Origin: Euryarchaeota archaeon UBA182
GTDB lineage: Archaea; Thermoplasmatota; Poseidoniia; Poseidoniales; Thalassarchaeaceae
Direction: 5' to 3'
NCBI GenBank assembly: GCA_002495675.1
Contig: DAGH01000007.1
Span: 16,870-42,600, forward strand
Length of the DNA stretch: 25,731 bases
Numbering within the stretch: position 1 is the first letter of the stretch; each line of letters opens with the position of its first letter. The notes below the pieces were generated by a model. That model worked only from the letters and a program-made list of their open reading frames with translations, did not search any database and was not told the DNA's origin. The translations under genes and the position numbers were made by a program. Positions 7,383 through 14,975 of this stretch are shown one piece after another.

Positions 7383-9029
7383 GTGGCGTACGGGACTATC
7401 AGCCCTAACGCTGAAGATTATGAGGCAGAATGGCGAACCCAGGCTGACAGTAGTTTGTTGAGGCGAGCTGTGGAGAATTGGATGCCTGATGCATCTTATT
7501 GGTTTGATAACGCATTTGCAAGATTACCAGAGACAATCAGAGTCAACCCTCTCAGAATAGACTCTGAGGCTGTCGAGGATTGGACTAAATCAATTGGGGG
7601 TATTCACAACAAGTGGTACTCTGGACCGGGATCCTCATGGACACTACCCTTCGATCGTGGTGGAGCGTCCGGTGATGTGAGGAGGACCTTGATTGCACTT
7701 CATGAAACAGGACGAATTACACGGCAGGAATCTGTCTCAATGATGCCAGTGAATGTGCTGAGACCCATTCCGGGCGAGGTAATATTGGATCTTTGTGCGA
7801 GTCCCGGATCAAAAACCACCCAGATTGCGGAGTTCCTGGCTGCTGATGGTTTAGTCGTCGCAAATGAAAGGTCGAGAAAGAGGTGCAACCTGTTGACTGC
7901 AAATCTCCAGAGACACCGCTCAAGTTGCGTGATCGTGGTAAATCATGATGGTCGTCATATCCCAAGGCTGTCTGGGAATTTTGGTTACGATGCAATACTC
8001 GTAGATGCGCCATGTACAGGATCAGGGACCACCAGGAAAAATCCAGAAGTTTGGAGACAGTGGCGCCCAAGCGGGGGATTGGGTCTACAAGGTTTGCAAG
8101 TCGGCTTGCTGAATAGAGCTGTCGACTTGCTTCGACCTGGGGGTAGAATCGTCTATTCTACTTGCTCGCTAGACCCGGTTGAGAATGAGGAGGTAATCTG
8201 TCGAGTATTGCGAACCAGAAGCGATGTGGAATTGGAAGATATGGGGGATTCTTTGCGGGGAGTTGAAACTCAGGATGGGCTAGCCTCATGGTCTACATTC
8301 GATGATCAACTGAATCCTATACAGGACTCAAACATGTGGCTCAAGGACATGGATGTCTCGATATTGAAAAGGTGTAAACGGGTGAGTGGACATAGGATGA
8401 ACGCTGGCGGCTTCTTCTTGGCATTACTTCGGAAGAATGGAGATCCAGAATCCAAAAAGATTAGCATCAATCTTGAGTCGCGGAGCCCGGAAGAGGGTCC
8501 TCAGGCCAGTCGGCCGGTTGACATAGGTGAGGCTGACTGGTTCTCCAAGGAATTCGGAGGCTCTAGTCCAAGCCTCTGGCGGCGTGGTAAAAGGATCTCG
8601 ATCGGTACTACGAGGATGCTAGAGGCATGGACCGAGCCGACACTCGTCTCTGGTGGTAAAGCAAGAGTAGCCGGCAGGAGATGGAAGCCTCTCAAGGTTG
8701 TACAAGTGGGATGCGATGTTTCAGAGTATAGGTCCAATCGTCCTTCCAGAATCGTGGAGAGTGGTGTGGGGTTCTCAAGAAAAATTGCACCAAACAGAAT
8801 TGTCAAGATGAGCATTTCAAAAGTAATTGAGTTGCTAAACGGTGGGACCATCGACGTGGATTCTGTTGTGGTGGGCGACAAACCTGTATCTGGAGGTTGG
8901 CTCGCTCACTATGACAAGAATTTCGACCCATTGCCGATTTGGATCGGTGGAAAAATTACCGTGATGGCCTCAAATCACGAAAGAACAAGCAGACTAGAAC
9001 TGATTAGGCATGCATCAAACAAAGAATGA
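7383..9029 (+). CDS. Trm4/NSUN2-like RNA cytosine-C5 methyltransferase
   Basis: S-adenosylmethionine-dependent RNA m5C methyltransferase of the NOL1/NOP2/sun (RsmB) family. The 548-residue protein has SAM motif I LDLCASPGSKT at about 135-145, motif IV DAPCTGSGTTRKN with C211, and motif VI YSTCSLDPVENE with the presumed nucleophile C261. Several features match eukaryotic Trm4/NSUN2 more than bacterial RsmB: QESVSM before motif I, VVNHD, RKNPEVWRQW, GLQ..LLNRA and the late R.NAGGFFLALL (about 338-348). The C-terminal 90 residues (RIVKMSISKVIELLNGGTI and following) look like a PUA-type RNA-binding domain. GTG 7383 lacks a clear ribosome-binding site. In Trm4 the substrate is tRNA; here that is inferred. 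Confidence 0.9.
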   Translation: MAYGTISPNAEDYEAEWRTQADSSLLRRAVENWMPDASYWFDNAFARLPETIRVNPLRIDSEAVEDWTKSIGGIHNKWYSGPGSSWTLPFDRGGASGDVRRTLIALHETGRITRQESVSMMPVNVLRPIPGEVILDLCASPGSKTTQIAEFLAADGLVVANERSRKRCNLLTANLQRHRSSCVIVVNHDGRHIPRLSGNFGYDAILVDAPCTGSGTTRKNPEVWRQWRPSGGLGLQGLQVGLLNRAVDLLRPGGRIVYSTCSLDPVENEEVICRVLRTRSDVELEDMGDSLRGVETQDGLASWSTFDDQLNPIQDSNMWLKDMDVSILKRCKRVSGHRMNAGGFFLALLRKNGDPESKKISINLESRSPEEGPQASRPVDIGEADWFSKEFGGSSPSLWRRGKRISIGTTRMLEAWTEPTLVSGGKARVAGRRWKPLKVVQVGCDVSEYRSNRPSRIVESGVGFSRKIAPNRIVKMSISKVIELLNGGTIDVDSVVVGDKPVSGGWLAHYDKNFDPLPIWIGGKITVMASNHERTSRLELIRHASNKE

Positions 9030-9070
9030 TGCGGGAATAGGTTCATTTTGGTAGTCCTCCTAGGTTATTT

Positions 9071-9517
9071 ATGGAATTAGACCGCACGGACAGGGATATT
9101 ATCAGAAGCCTTGAACGAGACGCGCGAATGTCTCTTAGATCTGTCGCGGAGGAGATTGGTGTATCCCTTGGCACAGTTAGCAATCGATTGAAGAGGCTTG
9201 AGGATACTGGAGTGGTAAAGGGCTACAGAGTTGAGATTGACCCTGATAAAGTCGGATGGGGCTTGACCGTCGTAGTGGGTTTGAGGATAGAGAAGGGTAG
9301 GTTGTTGGAGCTGCAGAGACTGATAGCCGAGGATTCGCGTGTTTTGGGTGTGTACGACGTCACAGGTGAATTTGACTCGATGATACTTGCAAGAGCTAAA
9401 GATAGATCAGATTTGGACGATCTTTCAAAAACTGTGTTATCCATGGACGGAATCATGCGGTCAGTCACGCATTTCGTACTAAACACCGTGAAAGAAAAGC
9501 CAACCTCGGTGCCTTAG
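9071..9517 (+). CDS. Lrp/AsnC-family transcription regulator
   Basis: Feast/famine-type regulator of 148 residues. The N-terminal winged helix-turn-helix spans about 4-60 (LDRTDRDIIRSLERDARMSL, then EEIGVSLGTVSNRLKRLEDTGVVKGYR), and the C-terminal RAM ligand-binding/oligomerisation domain spans about 65-140, with the typical VYDVTGEFDSMILARAKD segment. Such proteins form octamers or dimers that bind DNA and sense amino acids; the effector cannot be read here. It lies 41 bp after the RNA methyltransferase gene and its stop codon overlaps that of the convergent Toprim gene by 3-4 bases. Confidence 0.93.
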   Translation: MELDRTDRDIIRSLERDARMSLRSVAEEIGVSLGTVSNRLKRLEDTGVVKGYRVEIDPDKVGWGLTVVVGLRIEKGRLLELQRLIAEDSRVLGVYDVTGEFDSMILARAKDRSDLDDLSKTVLSMDGIMRSVTHFVLNTVKEKPTSVP

Positions 9518-10047
9518 ATATCCGTTGGATGTCCCAAGGGAACGAGGTGCTCCCTAATCATTGGACTGAGCGCATATGCATGAGAATGCAAAGATTCTAC
9601 GGTTCTACCTTCGGGCTTCATGTTCTTCACCAAACTGTTCCAAAGACACTCATCTACTTTCATATCCAATGCATTCAGCCTCTTTCTCAACCTAGATTGC
9701 AATCTACCTCCTGTTCGATCCCAATCCATTAGAAGGATCACACTTGGACCTTGATCAACAGTGTTTCGTGTCCCATAATTTTCATACAGGTATGCTATGA
9801 TCCTAGATTGATCCCATCCTCGGTTCAGAATCTCTATCTCGCCGGAGAAACCGAATTCTCTCAATGCTGAGGCATCTCTTTTACCCTCTACGAGAACAGG
9901 GCATCCAGAGCCTCTGAGTTCAACGGGTCGATTCCTAGCAATAGCCTCAGCGAAATCCTTCGAAACCCTGGAGAATCGATCCACATTATCGGCTCGAATG
10001 GATGTAGTACGGACTGAGGGTGGTTCATCTGAATTTTTATAATTCAT
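9514..10047 (-). CDS. Small Toprim-domain protein (UPF0292-like)
   Basis: Archaeal stand-alone Toprim protein, a fold shared by primases, topoisomerases and OLD nucleases. In the 177-residue form the catalytic elements are VLVEGKRDASAL with Glu54 and VILLMDWDRTGGRL with Asp108 and Asp110, the E...DxD metal set. The arrangement matches the short archaeal UPF0292 group, whose role is not established. The frame extends to 10128, but ATG 10047 is chosen because GGAGG sits 9-10 nt upstream. The first 40 residues lie before the Toprim core and show no recognised motif. It converges on the lrp gene with overlapping stop codons and diverges from the cox operon. Confidence 0.82.
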   Translation of the reverse strand: MNYKNSDEPPSVRTTSIRADNVDRFSRVSKDFAEAIARNRPVELRGSGCPVLVEGKRDASALREFGFSGEIEILNRGWDQSRIIAYLYENYGTRNTVDQGPSVILLMDWDRTGGRLQSRLRKRLNALDMKVDECLWNSLVKNMKPEGRTVESLHSHAYALSPMIREHLVPLGHPTDI

Positions 10048-10171
10048 TCTGAGTTCCCTCCGTTGGATCCGAAAAATTAACTTTTCAGAGTCAAATTGTA
10101 GGCCTATCTTTGACACGTCGGCCCACACAGACCCTCCGCATCCAGAATAGTAGTGTACACCTACGGTCCTT

Positions 10172-10184
10172 GCCCTTATTAGGG
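10172..10184 (+). promoter_or_regulatory. Possible TATA box for the cox operon
   Basis: CCCTTATTAGG at about 10173-10183 lies about 30-40 bases before ATG 10213, consistent with an archaeal TATA box and a short leader. It is the best A/T element in the gap between the Toprim gene and coxB. Confidence 0.3.
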
Positions 10185-10212
10185 GTCGTTTGTTCCCACC
10201 ATCAGGGATCGG

Positions 10213-11028
10213 ATGGCAGGCATTACCCCACTGTTCGATAACCTATGGAATGAGTATATTCTATGGTCATTCTTGGTTGGTGGCTTTACCTTCATTTGGC
10301 TTTACCATCACTCACTGTGGTACAGAAGCGACGAAGACGAAGAATGGGATAATAAGGATGCAATTGAGGTAGGAGTTTTTCCAAAAGAGTACGACAATTT
10401 CAAACTTGAAGTCACTTGGACGGTGATTCCATTCCTACTCATAGTATACCTGGCTCTGATATCATGGGGGCCCCTTGATGCAGTGTGGGACTCAACTGAA
10501 GCAGGGGGATATGGAGATGAGTGTGCAGATGGAGAGTACTCGAATCTAACATGGTCCCAGAATGATGGGAGATACGTAGCTGAATGTTACCACGTAATAT
10601 ACATCGAAGCCTATCAATGGGGCTGGAATTTCGATTGCCTAACCCTATCTGTTCCAGATCTATGCGAAGTTGGAACTGCAATCGTGGATGGCACGCCTGC
10701 GGCGAGCCTGTCGTTAAAGCAAGGAGAGGTGTATCTTGCGGTGATGGGATCAGCAGATGTCACACATGCCCCATGGTTTGTCTCATGGGGCGTCAAAGAA
10801 GACGTACTGTACTCGCAGGGGGCCGTGGACCGCAACGGAGACGGCCTGAGCGACAATCTCATGCTGACTGAGAACGGTGAGTATGATCTATCTGCCCCAT
10901 TGGGGGAATTGGGACTCACCTCCGTCTGGCTACCAGCAGATAACGTCGAGGACTTCCTTCTGCTATGCACCGAATATTGTGGGGACAACCACGCATACAT
11001 GGTGGCTTTGATCAACGTACACAGTTGA
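10213..11028 (+). CDS. coxB: Cytochrome c oxidase subunit II
   Basis: CuA-bearing subunit of a heme-copper oxidase, which accepts electrons from a small copper or cytochrome donor outside the membrane. Two N-terminal transmembrane helices (about 15-33 and 66-85) precede a cupredoxin domain with the complete CuA ligand set: H185 (DVTHAPWF), C252, E254, C256, H260 and M263 (CTEYCGDNHAYM). The aromatic electron-entry patch reads AYQWGWNF. The H185 to C252 spacing is 67 residues, where classical subunits have about 35; the extra segment contains DRNGDGLSD, a calcium-loop-like motif. Four further cysteines (104, 125, 142, 151) could form disulfides. The first gene of coxB-coxA-coxC-coxD, with 10 bp to coxA. 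Confidence 0.95.
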   Translation: MAGITPLFDNLWNEYILWSFLVGGFTFIWLYHHSLWYRSDEDEEWDNKDAIEVGVFPKEYDNFKLEVTWTVIPFLLIVYLALISWGPLDAVWDSTEAGGYGDECADGEYSNLTWSQNDGRYVAECYHVIYIEAYQWGWNFDCLTLSVPDLCEVGTAIVDGTPAASLSLKQGEVYLAVMGSADVTHAPWFVSWGVKEDVLYSQGAVDRNGDGLSDNLMLTENGEYDLSAPLGELGLTSVWLPADNVEDFLLLCTEYCGDNHAYMVALINVHS

Positions 11029-11038
11029 GGTTATCAAA

Positions 11039-13399
11039 ATGAGGAAAAGAAATTTGACTAGGGCAATGATGGCTCTCTCTTTGGTAATTGGAGTCTTGTT
11101 ATTGGCACCCCTGGCCTCTTCTCTTCCAACTGGCATTGGAGGATCATCAATTCAAACAGCAGGATGTAATTGCCACAATTCTGTGGCGGATTCATCAGTG
11201 GCTGCCAATATCGAAGGGTTTCCAGAACAGTACAACGCATCCGCGACCTACGAGCTCACGATTTCTTTCGATGGCGGGCCCTCACAACCAGGAAACATCA
11301 ACCTAGGAGGGTTCAACCTCTGGGCGTCCGAGGGCGTCTTCACGCCCACCGACGGCTTAACTTCTCTCTGGGCAGGCTCCGTAAATGAGGTCGTCCACAC
11401 CGAAGCTGGAAACGACTACACATCATGGGTCGTGGATTGGACTGCTCCAGAGAGTGGAAAGGAAGTCGACTTCATTCTGCATGTAAACTCGGTCAATGGA
11501 GACGGTCTACAGACCGGACAGCTAGACCAATGGAATCGTGCTACATTCACCATCCAGTCCTCATTCGGATTGGTGGGTGAAGTGATCCCAGAGGCTCCTG
11601 AGCCCTTTGTGGTCTTAGCCACACTTATTCTCATCTCATTGGCCCTGATCGCCGTGACCATCCTCTATGGATTCTACCGCTCAGACCCAGATGGCTTCAG
11701 TTGGGACACATTCTCCCCATGGATCTCTGATTGGCTAACAACAACAGACCACAAGAAAATCGGAACGCTGTACTTCCTAGCAGGCTTGTTCTTCCTAGGG
11801 ATAGGTGGAATCATGGCGTTGTTCATCAGAGTACAGCTGGCAACTCCAGGAAACGATTTCCTAACTCAAGATCAGTACAACCAGTTTTTCACTCTCCATG
11901 GAACTACGATGATATTCCTCGCAGCAATGCCATTGATCAACGGTTTCGCGAACTGGATGGTCCCCCTACAGATTGGAGCTCCGGACCTAGCAATGCCGAG
12001 ATTGAACGCAATGTCATTCTGGCTACAACCAGTGGGGGCCCTGTTGATCTTCACAGGAGTATTTTCGGGTCAAGGCGCCGACACAGGTTGGACTGGGTAT
12101 GCCCCCTACGTAGTTGACATGGTCAATGGCCATGACGGTAATACATTCTGGGCAGCAGGTCAAATAATGCTCGTTGCTTCCTCCACCCTCACTGGAATCA
12201 ACTTCCTAACGACCATAGCCGTGATGAGGGCGGAAGGAATGGGTTGGATGCAAATGCCGTTATTCACTTGGTCTATACTAATCGCAAACCTGATGCTCTT
12301 CCTATCAATACCAGCATTCGGAGTAGGGCTAATCCAGGTATACCTAGATCGGGTCATCGGCACTGCTTTCTATGATGTTGGTGCCGGAGGAGATCCGCTA
12401 TTGTGGAGCCATCTGTTCTGGTATTTCGGCCACCCCGAGGTCTATGTGGTCATTGTACCTGCATTCGGAGTGATCTCCGAGGTTCTGGCCACTTCATCAA
12501 GGAGATCCATCTTTGGATACAAATCGATGGTCTTCGCTCTGGCAGGCATCGGCGTGGTAGCATTCATTGTTTACGGGCACCACATGTTTACTTCTGGCAT
12601 GTCGCCAGTACTGAGGTTCGTCACCATGGTAACCACCATGCTGGTAGCCGTCCCCACCGGCATCAAGATATTCAATTGGCTGAAAACTATGCATGGAGGT
12701 TCCCTCGTCTACAGGACTCATACACTTTGGGCCTTGGGCTTCCTAGTCACCTTCACTCTAGGCGGCATCTCAGGCATGTTCTTCCCGTCTATTGCCATGG
12801 ACACGCACCTTCATGAGAGTTATTTCGTGGTGGCCCACTTCCATTACGTACTGGTTGGGGGTACTGTTTTCGGTTTCTTCGCAGCCATATACTACTGGTA
12901 CCCCAAGATGACTGGAAGAATGATGGATGAGCGCCTAGGTACACTACACTTCCTTACTGCATTCATATCCTACAACGGGGTTTTCTGGCCGATGCACAGA
13001 CTCGGGGTGTGGGGCATGGCAAGAAGGCATCACACATATTTCATCAGCACGGATGATTTTGCAAACCTACCACCGGAGGCCGCTGATTGGAATCTGTTCA
13101 TTTCCGTGTCTGCATTTTTGTTCTTCTTGTCTAACTTCATCATGGTTGCTAACATGGTGATATCATACCTCCGGGGTGCCAAGGCCCCTGCCGACCCATG
13201 GGGTGGCTGGTCCTTCGAGTGGATGACGGCGTCCCCGCCACCAACCCCCTCTTTTGGGAGGTATGTGGATGGTGAGTGGTATGACCTTCCGGTGTTGAGG
13301 GACGCAAATGAACATGTGACAACCGAGCCAGGGATGTTCACGCGCTGGTTTAGCCGTCTAATGGTACCAGATGACAGCAATGAGGAGGTGAGTCACTGA
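11039..13399 (+). CDS. coxA: Cytochrome c oxidase subunit I fused to an N-terminal secreted CxCH domain
   Basis: Catalytic subunit of an A1-type heme-copper oxidase. It is 786 residues long, against about 530-560 for the usual subunit. Residues 1-29 are a signal peptide, about 30-175 form an exported domain starting AGCNCHN and resembling Reeler-like domains, a transmembrane helix lies at 188-211, and the normal twelve-helix core begins near 230 (TTDHKKIGTLYF). Core ligands are present: heme a H287 and H602, heme a3 H600, CuB H465 with cross-linking Y469, H514 and H515. E467 and D315 (GAPDLAMPRLN) of the proton pathway are kept. The usual HD at the Mg site is HE (H592, E593). CxCH lacks the CxxCH spacing of a c-type heme site. 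Confidence 0.94.
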   Translation: MRKRNLTRAMMALSLVIGVLLLAPLASSLPTGIGGSSIQTAGCNCHNSVADSSVAANIEGFPEQYNASATYELTISFDGGPSQPGNINLGGFNLWASEGVFTPTDGLTSLWAGSVNEVVHTEAGNDYTSWVVDWTAPESGKEVDFILHVNSVNGDGLQTGQLDQWNRATFTIQSSFGLVGEVIPEAPEPFVVLATLILISLALIAVTILYGFYRSDPDGFSWDTFSPWISDWLTTTDHKKIGTLYFLAGLFFLGIGGIMALFIRVQLATPGNDFLTQDQYNQFFTLHGTTMIFLAAMPLINGFANWMVPLQIGAPDLAMPRLNAMSFWLQPVGALLIFTGVFSGQGADTGWTGYAPYVVDMVNGHDGNTFWAAGQIMLVASSTLTGINFLTTIAVMRAEGMGWMQMPLFTWSILIANLMLFLSIPAFGVGLIQVYLDRVIGTAFYDVGAGGDPLLWSHLFWYFGHPEVYVVIVPAFGVISEVLATSSRRSIFGYKSMVFALAGIGVVAFIVYGHHMFTSGMSPVLRFVTMVTTMLVAVPTGIKIFNWLKTMHGGSLVYRTHTLWALGFLVTFTLGGISGMFFPSIAMDTHLHESYFVVAHFHYVLVGGTVFGFFAAIYYWYPKMTGRMMDERLGTLHFLTAFISYNGVFWPMHRLGVWGMARRHHTYFISTDDFANLPPEAADWNLFISVSAFLFFLSNFIMVANMVISYLRGAKAPADPWGGWSFEWMTASPPPTPSFGRYVDGEWYDLPVLRDANEHVTTEPGMFTRWFSRLMVPDDSNEEVSH

Positions 13400-14472
13400 G
13401 CGACGAGCACCATGACCATCATCCTAGTCCATGGGGACCCCATGATTGGAGTCACGGGGCTCCGCACAACTCATACGCGCCGATTGTGATGAGCATCGGA
13501 ATAGGATTGTTCCTATTCGTATTCGCAGGCATGTTTGACTATGATCTGGAGCTATCAGAACATGTTTACACCGGTGAAGGACTGATATGGATGTTCGTCG
13601 CGATCGTCATAACCAGCATAGGGATGTTCGTCTTTTGGCGGCAGGATCTGTCTTTTGATGGAACATACGAACCACTTGCAACTGGTTCCCCGTTCAAGAA
13701 CATCCAAATTCGCAAGGTTGGGATGTTCGTGTTCCTAATGTCAGAAATGATGGTTTTCACATCATTATTCAGCACTTACATGAGATATCGACTGGGTCTC
13801 AGGAGGTGCGACGATGTTTTCGCAGACGGTCTCTTTGACCCCGTCGCGAACCCGACTGGGTGGCAGGAAGCCGTCCCTGTGACCTGCTTTGAGCCAGCGA
13901 GCCACCTGATTGCATCAAGCTGGTGGCATCTCGCACCCGGTGCGGTTAACACATTCGCGCTAATCATATCATCATTTACGATTGTCCAAGCACTAAGATA
14001 CGCGAAGAAAACAGACATCGACGAGGAGCTGAGAAGAAGGCGAGTGACTATGTTCCTAGGGACTACTTGGGTCCTTGCCATACTCTTCCTAACCTTGAAG
14101 ATGGTAGAATGGTTTGTCGGTTTCTACATTCCAGACCTCGGTTTCATACACGAACATGAAATCAAATCCCTTGTAGCAGAGGGTTATACCATCGGAGCGG
14201 ACCACTATCAACACCATTCCTACGTAGATGAGGCAACAGGCGCTCACATGACCGCTAACATCAGGGTGTCTGCATCGACATTCTATGTCACGACAGGTAC
14301 TCATGGTGCTCACGTTGCAGGGGGCATAATCGGGCTTACCTACATGACCTACAAGGCTTGGAGAGGGGGCTACACCCCAACTAATGCCGTCTCCATCGAG
14401 TACTTCGGCCTTTACTGGCACTTCGTCGATCTAGTGTGGGTCATAGTCTTCCCGTTCTTCTATCTGTACTAA
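13396..14472 (+). CDS. coxC: Cytochrome c oxidase subunit III with probable CTG start
   Basis: Seven-helix-type subunit III that stabilises the oxidase and its proton uptake. Conserved parts include VGMFVFLMSEMMVF with the family Glu, the WWHLAPGAVNTFALIISS helix, STFYVTTGTHGAHV and EYFGLYWHFVDLVWVIVFP. The first ATG/GTG (13486-13489) would remove sense sequence that reads as a typical oxidase N-terminus: a His-rich stretch (DEHHDHHPSPWGPHDW) and SYAPIVMSIG. The only upstream start-like codon is CTG 13396, which overlaps the coxA stop as CTGA and has GGAGGTG 5 nt before it. I therefore place the start at CTG, giving 358 residues. A loop at about 110-140 is longer than usual. A sequence error turning ATG into CTG is the alternative. 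Confidence 0.9.
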   Translation: MSDEHHDHHPSPWGPHDWSHGAPHNSYAPIVMSIGIGLFLFVFAGMFDYDLELSEHVYTGEGLIWMFVAIVITSIGMFVFWRQDLSFDGTYEPLATGSPFKNIQIRKVGMFVFLMSEMMVFTSLFSTYMRYRLGLRRCDDVFADGLFDPVANPTGWQEAVPVTCFEPASHLIASSWWHLAPGAVNTFALIISSFTIVQALRYAKKTDIDEELRRRRVTMFLGTTWVLAILFLTLKMVEWFVGFYIPDLGFIHEHEIKSLVAEGYTIGADHYQHHSYVDEATGAHMTANIRVSASTFYVTTGTHGAHVAGGIIGLTYMTYKAWRGGYTPTNAVSIEYFGLYWHFVDLVWVIVFPFFYLY

Positions 14473-14482
14473 GGTGAAATTA

Positions 14483-14845
14483 ATGGCGCAATACAAAATT
14501 CTTGGAAGAGATCCATACTGGATGAATTTCTATGGTCTAATGATACTTACAGCTATCGAAGTGGGTGCTGTTGGTGCAGACATGAGTTCAACCGCTGAGG
14601 CCCTCAACATGTCAGAAGATGGCATAACCCTATGGATCCTAACAATCATCGCAATACCGAAGTTCTTCATGATCGCAGCAATTTTCATGCATTTGTATGG
14701 TGACCCTGATTCTGGCATTCTGACGATGACCGCATTGTTTCCTGCGTTCTTCATAATCATCATGATTCTCTTCATTGGTCTGACTCATCCAGACGCTGCT
14801 ACAGGGCTACCAGCATGGTGTAGACCAGGGACATGGGGCCTCTGA
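14483..14845 (+). CDS. coxD: Cytochrome c oxidase subunit IV (prokaryotic type)
   Basis: Small membrane subunit of the oxidase with three predicted helices (about 13-32, 47-68 and 76-98 in the 120-residue form). The core ITLWILTIIAIPKFFMIAAI, then FMHLYGD and FFIIIMILFIGLTHPDA, matches the prokaryotic COX4 family. ATG 14483 is preferred over GTG 14474 because GGTGA lies 5 nt before it, directly after the coxC stop. It is the last gene of the operon; tRNA-Ser follows 44 bp later. The subunit helps assembly and has no known redox centre. Confidence 0.85.
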   Translation: MAQYKILGRDPYWMNFYGLMILTAIEVGAVGADMSSTAEALNMSEDGITLWILTIIAIPKFFMIAAIFMHLYGDPDSGILTMTALFPAFFIIIMILFIGLTHPDAATGLPAWCRPGTWGL

Positions 14846-14889
14846 GACCTGTAAGGTTCATCCGTCGAGGGTGCTTCCGAGAGGATGCT

Positions 14890-14975
14890 GCAGACGTCGC
14901 ATAGCCTGGTATTGCGCCGGATTTGAAATCCGGTGTCCCTTGGACTCGGGAGTTCGAATCTCTCCGTCTGCGCCA
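14890..14975 (+). tRNA. tRNA-Ser (UGA)
   Basis: Folds as a class II tRNA: acceptor GCAGACG pairs with CGTCTGC over 7 bp, the anticodon stem is CCGGA/TCCGG around loop TTTGAAA (anticodon TGA), a long variable arm has the stem GTCC/GGAC, and the T arm is GGGAG-TTCGAAT-CTCTC. Discriminator G and an encoded CCA end the gene. The 86 nt length with a long variable arm is diagnostic of serine. Confidence 0.95.

Noticed and set aside
11160..11180. c-type heme site in the CoxA N-terminal domain
   Set aside because: The motif is C-x-C-H, not C-x-x-C-H, and no distal ligand pattern was evident; metal binding other than heme is more likely.
13486..13491. GTG/ATG as the start of coxC
   Set aside because: It lacks a ribosome-binding site and would cut off a coding N-terminus that is in frame and preceded by a strong GGAGGTG at the CTG.
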